Positions 15,961-24,894 of a stretch of DNA of 64,000 nucleotides are shown here, piece by piece; position 1 is the first letter of the stretch; each line of letters opens with the position of its first letter. The position numbers were made by a program, and so were the translations under genes. This DNA is from CBDFNN01 sp965250215 (GTDB lineage: Bacteria > Bacteroidota > Rhodothermia > Rhodothermales > DATKEJ01). The stretch covers positions 3,968,001 to 4,032,000 of the forward strand of contig CBDFNN010000004.1 of NCBI GenBank assembly GCA_965250215.1, in the 5' to 3' direction. Under the pieces are notes generated by a model. The model was not told the DNA's origin. It was given only the letters and a program-made list of their open reading frames with translations, and made no database searches.

Positions 15961-18804
15961 CTACCGATCGAGTTCTGCCTTCAAATACTTGGCGGTATAT
16001 CCGACTTTCTGTTTTGCCAATTCCTCAGGCGTCCCCGCGAACAGTATCTTTCCCCCTCCAGCTCCACCCTCCGGCCCAAGATCAATCACATGATCGGAGA
16101 CTTTTACCACATCCATATTGTGTTCTATAATGAGGACCGTATTACCCTTGTCGACCAGCGCTTGGAGAACAATAAGTAGATGACGTATGTCCTCGAAATG
16201 CAGGCCTGTTGTTGGTTCGTCCAGAATGTATAGTGTCTTTCCAGTACCTGGCCTCGAAAGTTCTGTAGCAAGTTTGACCCGCTGCGCTTCTCCACCTGAA
16301 AGTGTTGTAGCCTGCTGACCCAATCGGATATATCCGAGTCCAACACTATCCAAGGTTTCGAGCTTGCGAAAAATCCTAGGCTGATCCTTGAAAAACAGCG
16401 TAGCCTCGCTAACCGTCATATTGAGAACGTCCGAAATATTCTTTCCCTTAAATCGAATATCTAAGGTCTCTTGATTGTACCGCCTAGTCTTGCAAGTCTC
16501 GCATTGGACGTAGACATCTGGAAGAAAATTCATTTCCAATTTCTTGATCCCTGCACCCTCGCAGGTCTCGCACCGACCGCCTTTGACGTTGAAAGAAAAA
16601 CGACCCGGTTTGTAACCCCTAATTTGTGACTCCGGGAGCTGATGAAAAAGATCGCGAATATATGTGAAGAGCCCGGTGTAGGTTGCTGGGTTAGATCGCG
16701 GTGTTCTTCCGATTGGGCTTTGGTCGATATCGATCACCTTATCCACATGCTCGAGCCCATCGATACTTTTGAATTTCAAAGGAGCTCTCCTAGCTCCATG
16801 CAGCTCACTTGAAAGAATTGGAAAAAGTGTCTGATTGATCAGAGACGACTTTCCCGATCCGGAGACTCCGGTAACGGAGATCATCTTGCCAAGAGGTAAC
16901 TCAAGATTGTCGCCTTTAAGGTTGTGACCCTCAGCTCCATTTAGGACAATTTGGTGGCCATTCCCTTTCCTTCTTTTTTCCGGTATCTCAATCTTTTTGA
17001 TTCCCTTTAAATAGGCCTTCGTCAAACTTAAATCGGACTTCTTACCATTCAACAGTACAGAAGGCGGACCTGCCTCCATGACTTCGCCGCCGTGCTCTCC
17101 GGCACCCGGGCCGAGATCAATAACGTAATCTGCGCTTTCGATCATCTCTTTATCATGCTCGACAACAACTACGGAATTCCCTAAATCGCGGAGTTGCCTG
17201 AGAGAATCGATCAAGCGATTATTGTCACGTGGATGCAAGCCAATAGAGGGTTCGTCCAGGATATACAGTACCCCAACGAGCTGGGTACCGATCTGTGTAG
17301 CCAGTCGTATTCTTTGACTTTCGCCTCCTGAAAGTGATCGAGCGGAACGATCCAAGGCGAGATATTCTAAGCCAACTTTCAGCAAGAAACCTAGTCGTTC
17401 CCGAATCTCCTTTAGAATCGGTTCGGCGATTTTCTGCTGCCTACCTTGTAGCATTAGGCCATCGAAATAATTGGCCAGCGATGCCAAATCCATGGAGACA
17501 ATATCCGCGATATTTTTCTCTCCAATCTTGTAGGAAAGGGCAATTTTATTTAGCCTTCCTCCGTCACACTCATGGCAAATCGCCTGTCTCATAAAGGATT
17601 CAGCCCAATTCCTAACGTGACCCGAACTGGTGTTCTCGTAGGTATTCCAAACGTGCTGTCGGACACCGTTGAATCGATGTCTGTATTTCACCTGTCTATT
17701 TTTGTACTTATATACGATGTCGAATTGCATCTTGGGATCGGCACCGTTCATGACGATATCAAGATTCTCTTCTGAGATGTCTTTGATTGGCGTATCGAAA
17801 TCAAATTCGAAGTGCTTGGCAACAGCTCTCAATTGGCTAAACATCCAGGTATCACGTGGTTTTCCCAGTGCGGCGATTCCAGATTGATTAATAGAAAGAC
17901 TTTTATCAGGAAAAATCAGACTGTCGTCTAAGGCACGGATAGATCCCAATCCCTTGCATTCGTTGCATGCTCCGTAGGGGGAGTTAAAGGAAAAGGAATT
18001 TGGAGATGGATCATCGTAGGATAGTCCATCTTCAGGTGCTGTGAGATTACGGCTGAAGACACGGTCTTCATTTTGATTGCCCTTCTTATCAAGCTCAACG
18101 CCGATGATGCTCCCTCCTCCTAGGCTGAGTGCCATCTCAACGGCACTCGATATTCTTGTTCGGACACCTTCCTTGATCTGGACTCTATCGACGACAATTT
18201 CGATATCATGAATCTTATATCGATCGACCTTTAGATCCTTTTCGATATCTGTAATGACACCATCGATTCTAACTTTGGCAAAGCCCTGTCGCGCGATTTG
18301 TTGGAATAGTTCTCGATAGTGGCCTTTCCTTGCGCGAATTACGGGAGCCAAGATGACAAGCTTCGTGCCCGTGGGATAAGCTGCTAGAGCATCGATGATC
18401 TCCTCATCACTCTGCTTTCTCATCTTATTTCCGGAGACATAAGAATAGGCCGTACCGGCTCTCGCAAATAGCAGTCTTAAAAAGTCGTAAATCTCGGTAA
18501 CCGTCCCAACGGTAGAACGAGGATTATTGCTAACCGTTTTTTGTTCTATTGAAATAACGGGAGAAAGACCATCAATGAAATCGACTTCCGGTCGCTCCAT
18601 CATACCTAGGAATTGTCTAGCGTAGGCTGAGAGAGACTCCATGTAGCGACGCTGGCCTTCGGCGTAAATAGTATTGAAGGCGAGGGAAGATTTGCCGGAT
18701 CCGGACAGACCGGTTATGACAACTAGCTCATCGCGGGGAATTTCAACATCAATATTTTTGAGGTTGTTTTCGCGGGCACCGCGGATGATAATCTTTTCTT
18801 CCAT
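15961..18804 (-). CDS. uvrA: excinuclease ABC subunit A
   Basis: 947 residues, the usual UvrA length. Two ABC ATPase modules are visible: Walker A GLSGSGKSS (residues about 33-41) and GVSGSGKSS (about 648-656); ABC signatures SLSGGESQR and TLSGGEAQR; and the Walker B stretches LYILDEPSIGLHP and LYILDEPTTGLH. Zinc modules are CNECKGLG and CETCEGAG...CETC. It recognises bulky DNA lesions with UvrB. A long inverted repeat lies immediately before its start codon (18813-18960). Confidence 0.97.
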   Translation of the reverse strand: MEEKIIIRGARENNLKNIDVEIPRDELVVITGLSGSGKSSLAFNTIYAEGQRRYMESLSAYARQFLGMMERPEVDFIDGLSPVISIEQKTVSNNPRSTVGTVTEIYDFLRLLFARAGTAYSYVSGNKMRKQSDEEIIDALAAYPTGTKLVILAPVIRARKGHYRELFQQIARQGFAKVRIDGVITDIEKDLKVDRYKIHDIEIVVDRVQIKEGVRTRISSAVEMALSLGGGSIIGVELDKKGNQNEDRVFSRNLTAPEDGLSYDDPSPNSFSFNSPYGACNECKGLGSIRALDDSLIFPDKSLSINQSGIAALGKPRDTWMFSQLRAVAKHFEFDFDTPIKDISEENLDIVMNGADPKMQFDIVYKYKNRQVKYRHRFNGVRQHVWNTYENTSSGHVRNWAESFMRQAICHECDGGRLNKIALSYKIGEKNIADIVSMDLASLANYFDGLMLQGRQQKIAEPILKEIRERLGFLLKVGLEYLALDRSARSLSGGESQRIRLATQIGTQLVGVLYILDEPSIGLHPRDNNRLIDSLRQLRDLGNSVVVVEHDKEMIESADYVIDLGPGAGEHGGEVMEAGPPSVLLNGKKSDLSLTKAYLKGIKKIEIPEKRRKGNGHQIVLNGAEGHNLKGDNLELPLGKMISVTGVSGSGKSSLINQTLFPILSSELHGARRAPLKFKSIDGLEHVDKVIDIDQSPIGRTPRSNPATYTGLFTYIRDLFHQLPESQIRGYKPGRFSFNVKGGRCETCEGAGIKKLEMNFLPDVYVQCETCKTRRYNQETLDIRFKGKNISDVLNMTVSEATLFFKDQPRIFRKLETLDSVGLGYIRLGQQATTLSGGEAQRVKLATELSRPGTGKTLYILDEPTTGLHFEDIRHLLIVLQALVDKGNTVLIIEHNMDVVKVSDHVIDLGPEGGAGGGKILFAGTPEELAKQKVGYTAKYLKAELDR

Positions 18805-18812
18805 AGGTAAAA

Positions 18813-18960
18813 TTTGAAGTCGGCTTTGGAAGATGCGATGCTACTCTCTATGCCAATTTTCCCTAAGCGGAGTAGCTGGGTATTCTTGTCTGACATCCTC
18901 CCGCTGAAGAAATAGGTGTTTCTAGATCACCACCCCATCTTCCAAAGCCGACCTTCAAAA
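18813..18960. repeat. 148-bp inverted-repeat element upstream of uvrA
   Basis: Left arm TTTGAAG-TCGGCTTTGGAAGATG (18813-18835) and right arm CATCTTCCAAAGCCGACCTTCAAAA (18936-18960) are complementary except for one bulged base, about 23 paired positions. The 100-bp interior has no ORF. It could be a MITE-like insertion, a large RNA hairpin in the uvrA leader, or a divergent regulatory element; no target-site duplication is obvious. Confidence 0.7.
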
Positions 18961-19001
18961 TACTAAATCCCGAGCTGGGAAATGAGGACCTGAATTAAGT
19001 A

Positions 19002-19035
19002 AAAAGGGCGACTCGATTTCTCAAGCCGCCCTTTT
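19002..19035. terminator. terminator after the DUF2911 gene
   Basis: AAAAGGGCG ... CGCCCTTTT forms a 9-pair stem with A-runs and T-runs on both sides. It sits just downstream of the minus-strand DUF2911 stop and could work in both directions. Confidence 0.8.
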
Positions 19036-19078
19036 AAAGATTATCAGATATCAGAAATTCTGACTATCTGAAGTTCTG

Positions 19079-19930
19079 CTACTCTCCCCACCCACTCAGA
19101 CTAGTGGTATTCAATTTGATGTAGTCAGTATTTCCGGCAGCGGTAGCTAACTCAAGCGACTTCTTAGCCGCGGCAACAGCACCAGCAACGTCACCAAGAT
19201 CAGCATGGATCAAAGACTTTTGTCGATATACCCAATACTTGTCTGACTCTGCATCCAAAGAAATAGACTTGTCCATCCAGGCTAGAGCCTTATTCAAATC
19301 CTTTCCGGACTCACGGTAGTAGACAGCTGCATCATAGTAATCACCAGAAGAAGGTCCAGACATGGTCTTTTTGATGGAGTCCAAAACGGCCTTATCAGTT
19401 GGCACCTTCAATTCCACACCGACGTATTGGTCGGCCCAGATGAAGTGCATCATGGCTCCGTCATTTCGAAGCATATCAAAACCGATCATGAAGCTCTCAA
19501 TGTTCTCTGAAATCGTAGCGGCATCAACTGTGAAGGTTTGTGCCTTAGCTTCTCCTTCAGGGTAAGAGGTCCAGTTTCCGTTTCCAGTGTGTTCGTAGAC
19601 ATGGATGGTCCATGTTGGCTGACCTGGAGTCGCTAGTAATGCATAGCTTCCTGCAGCTAGATCTACTCCTCCAAGATTGACATCCGTACTAAATGTGACT
19701 TTGGTTGCTGAGTTGGCTCCTAGTCGCCATACTTCATTCCATGGTACAAGGGCGCCAAAAATATCTCGGCCTTTCATGCTTGGTCTGGAGTACTCAACAG
19801 TTACATCTGTTAGGCCCACAACCTGCATTAATTTAGAAGCTGGGCTCGGAGCTGGCGCAACGACTTGAGCTTGAACTGTGCCAAAAGCACATAGTAATAG
19901 TATTAGTAAAAGAGGCAGTGTTTTTTTCAT
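19079..19930 (-). CDS. secreted DUF2911 protein
   Basis: 283 residues with a signal peptide (MKKTLPLLLILLLCAFGTVQAQ). The DUF2911 core is SPASKLMQVVGLTDVTVEYSRP, GALVPWNEVWRLGANSATK and the TWTIHVYEHTGNGNW region. The last 90 residues look TPR-like (DYYDAAVYYRESGKDLNKALAWMDKS). The family is common in Bacteroidota and of unknown function, probably periplasmic. Followed by a strong terminator. Confidence 0.85.
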   Translation of the reverse strand: MKKTLPLLLILLLCAFGTVQAQVVAPAPSPASKLMQVVGLTDVTVEYSRPSMKGRDIFGALVPWNEVWRLGANSATKVTFSTDVNLGGVDLAAGSYALLATPGQPTWTIHVYEHTGNGNWTSYPEGEAKAQTFTVDAATISENIESFMIGFDMLRNDGAMMHFIWADQYVGVELKVPTDKAVLDSIKKTMSGPSSGDYYDAAVYYRESGKDLNKALAWMDKSISLDAESDKYWVYRQKSLIHADLGDVAGAVAAAKKSLELATAAGNTDYIKLNTTSLSGWGE

Positions 19931-20083
19931 CCTTTAAAGGGGGTTTGATTTGGATACTAGACTACGGATTCCAAGCGATTGACGTTCCCCTTTTTGCTAG
20001 GTCGTTACTCGTCTATCGTTTCACGTTTTGGTATCAAAACATCGGTTTAATAAACTCTAAGCGAGTCACGACAAACGTTCAGC

Positions 20084-20134
20084 GTTGTTTTTTCAACATA
20101 GTGTTGCTTTTTCAACATGTATCTCATACCTTAG
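20084..20134 (+). promoter_or_regulatory. promoter with tandem GTTG-T5/6-CAAC operators before blaI-1
   Basis: Two copies of GTTG(T/C)TTTTTCAACAT at 20084-20099 and 20103-20118, 19 bp apart, each with GTTG/CAAC dyad symmetry. A TTG in the second copy (20104-20106) is followed after 20 bases by TACCTTAG (20127-20134), one base from the TAnnTTTG box. The repeats therefore overlap the -33 region and probably bind the BlaI-type repressor encoded just downstream. Confidence 0.6.
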
Positions 20135-20169
20135 TCTCACATCCACCGAATTACACCGGATAATTGACA

Positions 20170-20553
20170 ATGACAAAGGCTAAAGGACTAAGTAGACGTG
20201 AACGAGAAGTGATGGACATCGTCCATTCACTCGAAAATGCAACAGCTGCTCAAATACAAGAGCGAATGACCAAGGCACCAACAAATGCCGCTGTTCGATC
20301 GATTCTCCGCATCTTGGTTGAGCGAAAGCAATTAAAGTTCGAACAAGATGGTCCAAGATATATCTATTCGGCTAGCGCTCCTGCGACCGCCGTTAGACAA
20401 TCTGCATTGAAGCATATGCTAACAACTTTCTTCGGTGGGTCCGTAGAGGGTACTATTGCAGCTCTTCTCGAGATGGAAGAAGGTAAACTCACAGAAAATG
20501 AGAGAGCTCGCGTCAAGAAAATGATCGAACAGGTAGAAAAAGAGGGACGATAA
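20170..20553 (+). CDS. BlaI/MecI/CopY-family repressor 1
   Basis: About 127 residues from the ATG at 20170 (a TTG lies two codons earlier). The winged helix LSRREREVMDIVHSLENATAAQIQERM...AAVRSILRILVERKQL with the C-terminal dimerisation helices is typical of BlaI. It overlaps the M56 sensor gene at TAATG. By analogy, ligand sensing by the membrane partner leads to cleavage of the repressor. No beta-lactamase gene is adjacent, so the regulon is unknown. Confidence 0.9.
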   Translation: MTKAKGLSRREREVMDIVHSLENATAAQIQERMTKAPTNAAVRSILRILVERKQLKFEQDGPRYIYSASAPATAVRQSALKHMLTTFFGGSVEGTIAALLEMEEGKLTENERARVKKMIEQVEKEGR

Positions 20554-23453
20554 TGGATGTTTTCACTTTCAGTCTGGATGGCGAACTATCGATGATAGCA
20601 CTACGTGCAACGGTCCTTTTGGCCGCCGCCGCCGCCTTGACTCTGATTTTCCGAAAGTCAGCTGCCTCTACTCGCCATACCCTCTGGACGGCGACTTTCA
20701 CTCTACTACTCATACTTCCCCTTGCGTCCAATTTTCTTCCCAGCTGGGAAATGTCATTTCTACCGGGTTCGAACACGGTTCAAGACTTCGTTAATCCGGA
20801 ATCTCCAGCTACTCCTGTCAGTGCCGTCAGACCTGTAGAGGGAATAGAGCCGGTCGAAAAGGTCAAAGCGCTCACGCCTATAGAGTCAATCCACGGCCAT
20901 GTGCTAGAAATACTCGCCCCTCCTAATCCTCAAGAATTAGTGATTGAAGACTCCTCGGTCGGGGAGGCTAAATCAGGATTCTGGGGTGTCTTTGGACTTT
21001 CTGCTGCGCCAAATATCAATCTACTCCAATTCCTCTTTTGGGCTTGGATTTTGGGTTCAGCCGTTTCCCTTTTATCTCTTGCCGTCAGTTTGTTGAAATA
21101 CCGACTTCTAGTTAGAAACTCTCTGCCTATTGACGACATCGAGTGGTACCAGGACTCTAGTCGACTTAGAAAAAAACTTGGCATCAAGAGAAGCGTCGAG
21201 CTTCAAATTGGTCCCGATATTAAAACTCCTATGACAGGTGGATGGAGCAATCCAGTGATTCTTCTTCCGGAAGATGCAAAGAATTGGTCCAGGGATAGAC
21301 GGCAGGCCGTGCTTGCTCATGAGCTGATACACGTTCAGCGCTATGACGTGCTTCGACAAATAATTGGCCGAGCTAGTCTTTCGCTTTACTGGTTTCATCC
21401 TCTCGGATGGCTCGCTGCAAAAGAATCCGTCTCTAGCAGAGAGTTGGCATGCGACGAAGCCGTCTTGGCTCTCGGCATAAGACCGTCTGCATATGCTACC
21501 CACCTTTTAGAACTGGCCGAAGGCCTAAATACCAGACCAAGCTTGGCGACACTTCCAATGGTCCAAAAATCACAACTCGAAAAAAGAATAATGCACATCC
21601 TCAAACCCAATCGACCTCGAACAAGCAGTTTGCTAAGCGCACTTGCTCTCGTTCTCTTGACCGCCATCAGTTTGACCGCTGCAATTGCGGGTCCAGAGAT
21701 GACAAGAGAATTAGTGACAGCTGATCCGCTTTTGGAGGCTCCATCCATATCGCCAATTGCAATAGAAGACATCAGAGCCGTCACTTCAAATTTTGGAAGA
21801 CGTCTGCATCCAATTTCAAAGACATTTAAGCACCATGATGGAATCGACATTTCTGCGAACAAGGGAGTCAAGGTGTTGTCAACAGCATCTGGCCAGATTC
21901 GCTTCGCTGCGAAAGATGGAAAACGTGGTAAACATATAATTGTAAATCACGACGAGGAATATTCAACGGCCTACTCTCATTTGAATTCGATCGAAGTAAA
22001 AGAAGGCGACATCGTTGAACTGGGTGAAGTCATCGGAACCGTCGGGTCAACAGGCGAAAGCAGAGGCGACCATCTTCATTACGAAGTCCACAAGGAAGGA
22101 AATGTTGTGGACCCTCGAGGATACCTAGAAATGCTCAACGGAAAGGATCTTGGCGAATTGTACCGTAATGTTCTTCGTGACTCTGATGATTTGTGGCAAG
22201 AAAACATGGATCGATTGGCTGAGCTAAAGAATAACTCTGAGAAAGAAGGAGCAGAGTCTTTCCAAGATGCACTCTTAAATTATTCTGAAGAAATTGCTAC
22301 AAGCAATGGTCTCGCTTCCTTCGGTCCCCAGGATCCGGGCGCGGAATTCGCTTCTCAGCTATCTTCTATGACCTTCGTTGCGGATGACAAAAACTGTGAC
22401 CGTGATGGTCGAAAGTGGCAAGGAACGAGGACTGTCTCGAACGGAGATTGGTCTGAATCCACCTATGGAAACGGTCAGGACATAACTATTCAAAAGGTCG
22501 AAGATGGAACTCGTATGTGCATGCGTGTCCATGGCGAGGTCGTTCTTTCAAAAGATAGAACATCCGTCCGAGCTATTGGAGATGACAGTTGGATTACTCT
22601 AGAGACAGAAGATGATAAATTGCATCGCCTAATCATCACTGAAGGAGCCAATGGAATAGAGTACGCCTGGACGATCGATGGTGTCAGCAAGCCAATGGAC
22701 GCAATGGCCAGAGAATGGAGGACTAAAATGTTTGTCATCATGGACGCTTATCGACAGATTTCAAGTATCAAGGGTGAAAGGGCCAGCAAGAAAGGACAGA
22801 TTGCTTCTGCAAAAGGGCAGGTAGCTAGCATGAAGGGACGGATGGCCAGTCACAAAGGACGCGTAGCCTCATTAAAAGGACAAATAGCATCTGAGAAAGG
22901 AAGAATGGCATCTATGAAGGGACAAATTGCAAGCGGCCGCGGAAATACGGCAGGCATGAAGGGACAAATCGCTGGTCACAAAGGTCACGTTGCCGGAATG
23001 AAAGGCGAAATAGCTGGACTCAAGAGTCAACTACGTCAGCGTCGGAGTTTGGGAGATGATAAGGACGACAAGAAAGTTCAAGAACTGAAAGAAAGAGTCA
23101 AAAAGAAAGAGCTTGAGATCGAGGAGTATAGTCTAGATAAGAAAGTTCTCGCCCTTCAAAAGGAAATGGAGGAGTACGCAGCAATTAGAGAGCAGAAAGA
23201 GAAAGAGCTAGAAAAACAGATCCAAGAGCTCGATATGGAAGGACGTGTCTCAGAAATTCGGGACGAAATTAAATCTTACGAATTGGACGGGAAGATTTCT
23301 GACATTGAAAAAGAAATTGAAGAATACAATCTAGCCGAGCGCGTTAGGCGTATCGAAAAGGAGATCGAGAGTCTGAATACAGACGAACGAGCCGATGAAA
23401 TTGAGCGTTCTATTGCCCCAAGCCTAAGAGATTTGAAAAAATTAATCCAATAA
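20553..23453 (+). CDS. M56 (BlaR1-like) sensor fused to M23 peptidase and KG-heptad tail
   Basis: 966 residues. N-terminal membrane helices surround an M56 zinc peptidase domain with HELIH at about 256-260 and ELACDE downstream. After a further helix (LLSALALVLLTAISLTAAIAG) comes an M23/LytM domain at about 410-530 with GRRLHP, HHDGID and DHLHYE, which keeps the zinc ligands. Residues 739-829 are 13 tandem heptads of the form (x)KG(x)(I/V/M)A(S/G), and the tail is highly charged coiled coil. In classical BlaR1 the external domain is a penicillin-binding sensor; here a peptidoglycan hydrolase domain replaces it. Confidence 0.85.
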   Translation: MDVFTFSLDGELSMIALRATVLLAAAAALTLIFRKSAASTRHTLWTATFTLLLILPLASNFLPSWEMSFLPGSNTVQDFVNPESPATPVSAVRPVEGIEPVEKVKALTPIESIHGHVLEILAPPNPQELVIEDSSVGEAKSGFWGVFGLSAAPNINLLQFLFWAWILGSAVSLLSLAVSLLKYRLLVRNSLPIDDIEWYQDSSRLRKKLGIKRSVELQIGPDIKTPMTGGWSNPVILLPEDAKNWSRDRRQAVLAHELIHVQRYDVLRQIIGRASLSLYWFHPLGWLAAKESVSSRELACDEAVLALGIRPSAYATHLLELAEGLNTRPSLATLPMVQKSQLEKRIMHILKPNRPRTSSLLSALALVLLTAISLTAAIAGPEMTRELVTADPLLEAPSISPIAIEDIRAVTSNFGRRLHPISKTFKHHDGIDISANKGVKVLSTASGQIRFAAKDGKRGKHIIVNHDEEYSTAYSHLNSIEVKEGDIVELGEVIGTVGSTGESRGDHLHYEVHKEGNVVDPRGYLEMLNGKDLGELYRNVLRDSDDLWQENMDRLAELKNNSEKEGAESFQDALLNYSEEIATSNGLASFGPQDPGAEFASQLSSMTFVADDKNCDRDGRKWQGTRTVSNGDWSESTYGNGQDITIQKVEDGTRMCMRVHGEVVLSKDRTSVRAIGDDSWITLETEDDKLHRLIITEGANGIEYAWTIDGVSKPMDAMAREWRTKMFVIMDAYRQISSIKGERASKKGQIASAKGQVASMKGRMASHKGRVASLKGQIASEKGRMASMKGQIASGRGNTAGMKGQIAGHKGHVAGMKGEIAGLKSQLRQRRSLGDDKDDKKVQELKERVKKKELEIEEYSLDKKVLALQKEMEEYAAIREQKEKELEKQIQELDMEGRVSEIRDEIKSYELDGKISDIEKEIEEYNLAERVRRIEKEIESLNTDERADEIERSIAPSLRDLKKLIQ
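22767..23039 (+). repeat. 13-copy heptad-encoding repeat in the M56-M23 gene
   Basis: 21-bp units encode heptads such as MKGQIAS, HKGRVAS, EKGRMAS and MKGEIAG. Lys-Gly is nearly invariant and the following positions alternate Ile/Val/Met-Ala-Ser/Gly. The DNA is more diverged than the protein, so the pattern is under selection rather than a fresh expansion. The glycine in each heptad is unusual for a coiled coil. Confidence 0.8.
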
Positions 23454-23463
23454 GACTCCTACA

Positions 23464-23494
23464 AAAGTAGGGCTCCAATATTGAGCCCTACTTT
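23464..23494. terminator. terminator after the M56-M23 gene
   Basis: Perfect 12-pair hairpin AAAGTAGGGCTC / GAGCCCTACTTT with a 7-base loop, 10 bases after the stop codon. Confidence 0.75.
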
Positions 23495-23516
23495 GCAATT
23501 TAGCGCTTAACATTCT

Positions 23517-23552
23517 AAGGCTTATTTGGTATCCTCCAGATAAGCCTTTTTT
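23517..23552 (+). terminator. second terminator before the DNRLRE gene
   Basis: AAGGCTTATxTGG pairs with CCAxATAAGCCTT and is followed directly by a T-run: a clear rho-independent terminator shielding the next gene. Confidence 0.85.
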
Positions 23553-23602
23553 GTTTTGTTTGAGTCATTTTACTGACTCTACTCCCATAGTACCGACCCC
23601 AC

Positions 23603-24883
23603 ATGCTTAGCTTTTGCAATGGGCTTTTTGCCCTTTTTCTTATTCTTTGGAGTTTTGACTCGATGCTTGCTCAAGTAACGATGGTTACGCTCTCTGCCGA
23701 AAAGGACAACACACTATATGAAAACGTTCAGGGAGCCGTTAGCAATGGCTCAGGTGAATTCTTTTTCATCGGGAATGCTACGAATCTTAGTGCAACTCGA
23801 AGGGCTCTACTGAAATTCGATATTGCAGGCTCGATACCTGCAAATGCTACTATCCAAAGCGTAGAGCTTAGCCTGGAAATGTCGAGGACCATCGCGCCCG
23901 CGCTGGATGCTAACCTTTTTAGAGTGGATCAAGACTGGGGAGAAGGAACTACCAATGCTGGTGGCGAAGAAGGAGGCGGTGCTCCGGCCGATCCTAATGA
24001 GGCGACCTGGCTCCATACCTTCAGTACCGCCTCTTTTTGGAATACAATAGGTGGCGATTTTCAAGCGGCGTCCAGCGGGTCAAGCAGTATTGCCGGCCTT
24101 GGAGCCTACACCTTCCCATCTACGGCCGGAATGGTTAGCGACGTGCAACTGTGGCTAGACTCCTCTGCACTCAATCATGGCTGGGTCATCCTCGGAGACG
24201 AGTCTGTTGCCACCTCGGCGAAGCGATTCAATAGCCGAGAGAATCCAGACCAGGCGACGCGTCCTGCCTTGACTGTCAGTTACACCACAAGACTTCCCGT
24301 CGAACTCAGCTCTTTTGGTGTTCAGGTTCAAAATGGACAAATTCTCTTGGACTGGTCTACATCTAGCGAAAATCAAAATTCGGGATTCGCTGTGGAACTC
24401 GCTGAAATGAGACTAGATTATTCGGGGACCTCACAGCTAGCATCTTGGAATCAAATTGGATTCGTGGAAGGAAATGGAAATAGTTTGGAGACTAATTCTT
24501 ACTCCTTCGAATACACTCCAAACGTTCCAGGAGTACATCGATTCCGCTTAAAACAAATTGACTTCGATGGACAGTTTGAATATAGTCCTGAGTTAGAAGC
24601 TAGTGTGGATCTGCCTGGTGGACATTATTTATCAGAAGTCTATCCGAACCCATTTTCCTCGCGCGCCTCGTTCACACTCAGTCTAGCCCAAGATCAATTT
24701 GTCGAGATCACACTGCACAATCAGCTAGGCCAGATTGTTCAAGAAATCTACGCCGGAGAATTGAGTGCCGGAATCCCGCAGAAGATGAAAATTGACTCAG
24801 CAAATCTAACAGCCGGTATATATTTCTACAGAGTCACGGGATCGAATTTTTCAGATAGCGGGCAAGTGCATCTTGTTAAATAG
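23603..24883 (+). CDS. DNRLRE-domain T9SS cargo protein
   Basis: 426 residues with a signal peptide (to about LAQVTMVTL). Residues 30-230 form a DNRLRE/CBM96-like beta-sandwich (RRALLKFDIAGSIPANATIQ, WLDSSALNHGWVI, RPALTVSY). A second beta domain begins at LPVELSSFGVQVQNGQILLDW. The last 80 residues (YPNPFSSRASFTLSL ... LTAGIYFYRVTG) are a type A T9SS C-terminal sorting domain. It is therefore exported across the outer membrane and probably surface attached; ligand unknown. Confidence 0.85.
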   Translation: MLSFCNGLFALFLILWSFDSMLAQVTMVTLSAEKDNTLYENVQGAVSNGSGEFFFIGNATNLSATRRALLKFDIAGSIPANATIQSVELSLEMSRTIAPALDANLFRVDQDWGEGTTNAGGEEGGGAPADPNEATWLHTFSTASFWNTIGGDFQAASSGSSSIAGLGAYTFPSTAGMVSDVQLWLDSSALNHGWVILGDESVATSAKRFNSRENPDQATRPALTVSYTTRLPVELSSFGVQVQNGQILLDWSTSSENQNSGFAVELAEMRLDYSGTSQLASWNQIGFVEGNGNSLETNSYSFEYTPNVPGVHRFRLKQIDFDGQFEYSPELEASVDLPGGHYLSEVYPNPFSSRASFTLSLAQDQFVEITLHNQLGQIVQEIYAGELSAGIPQKMKIDSANLTAGIYFYRVTGSNFSDSGQVHLVK

Positions 24884-24894
24884 CTTGTGCCCAA

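Noticed and set aside
20170..23453. Beta-lactam resistance operon
   Set aside because: BlaI/M56 pairs occur without beta-lactamase; no beta-lactamase or PBP2a gene is in the window and neither sensor has a penicillin-binding domain.
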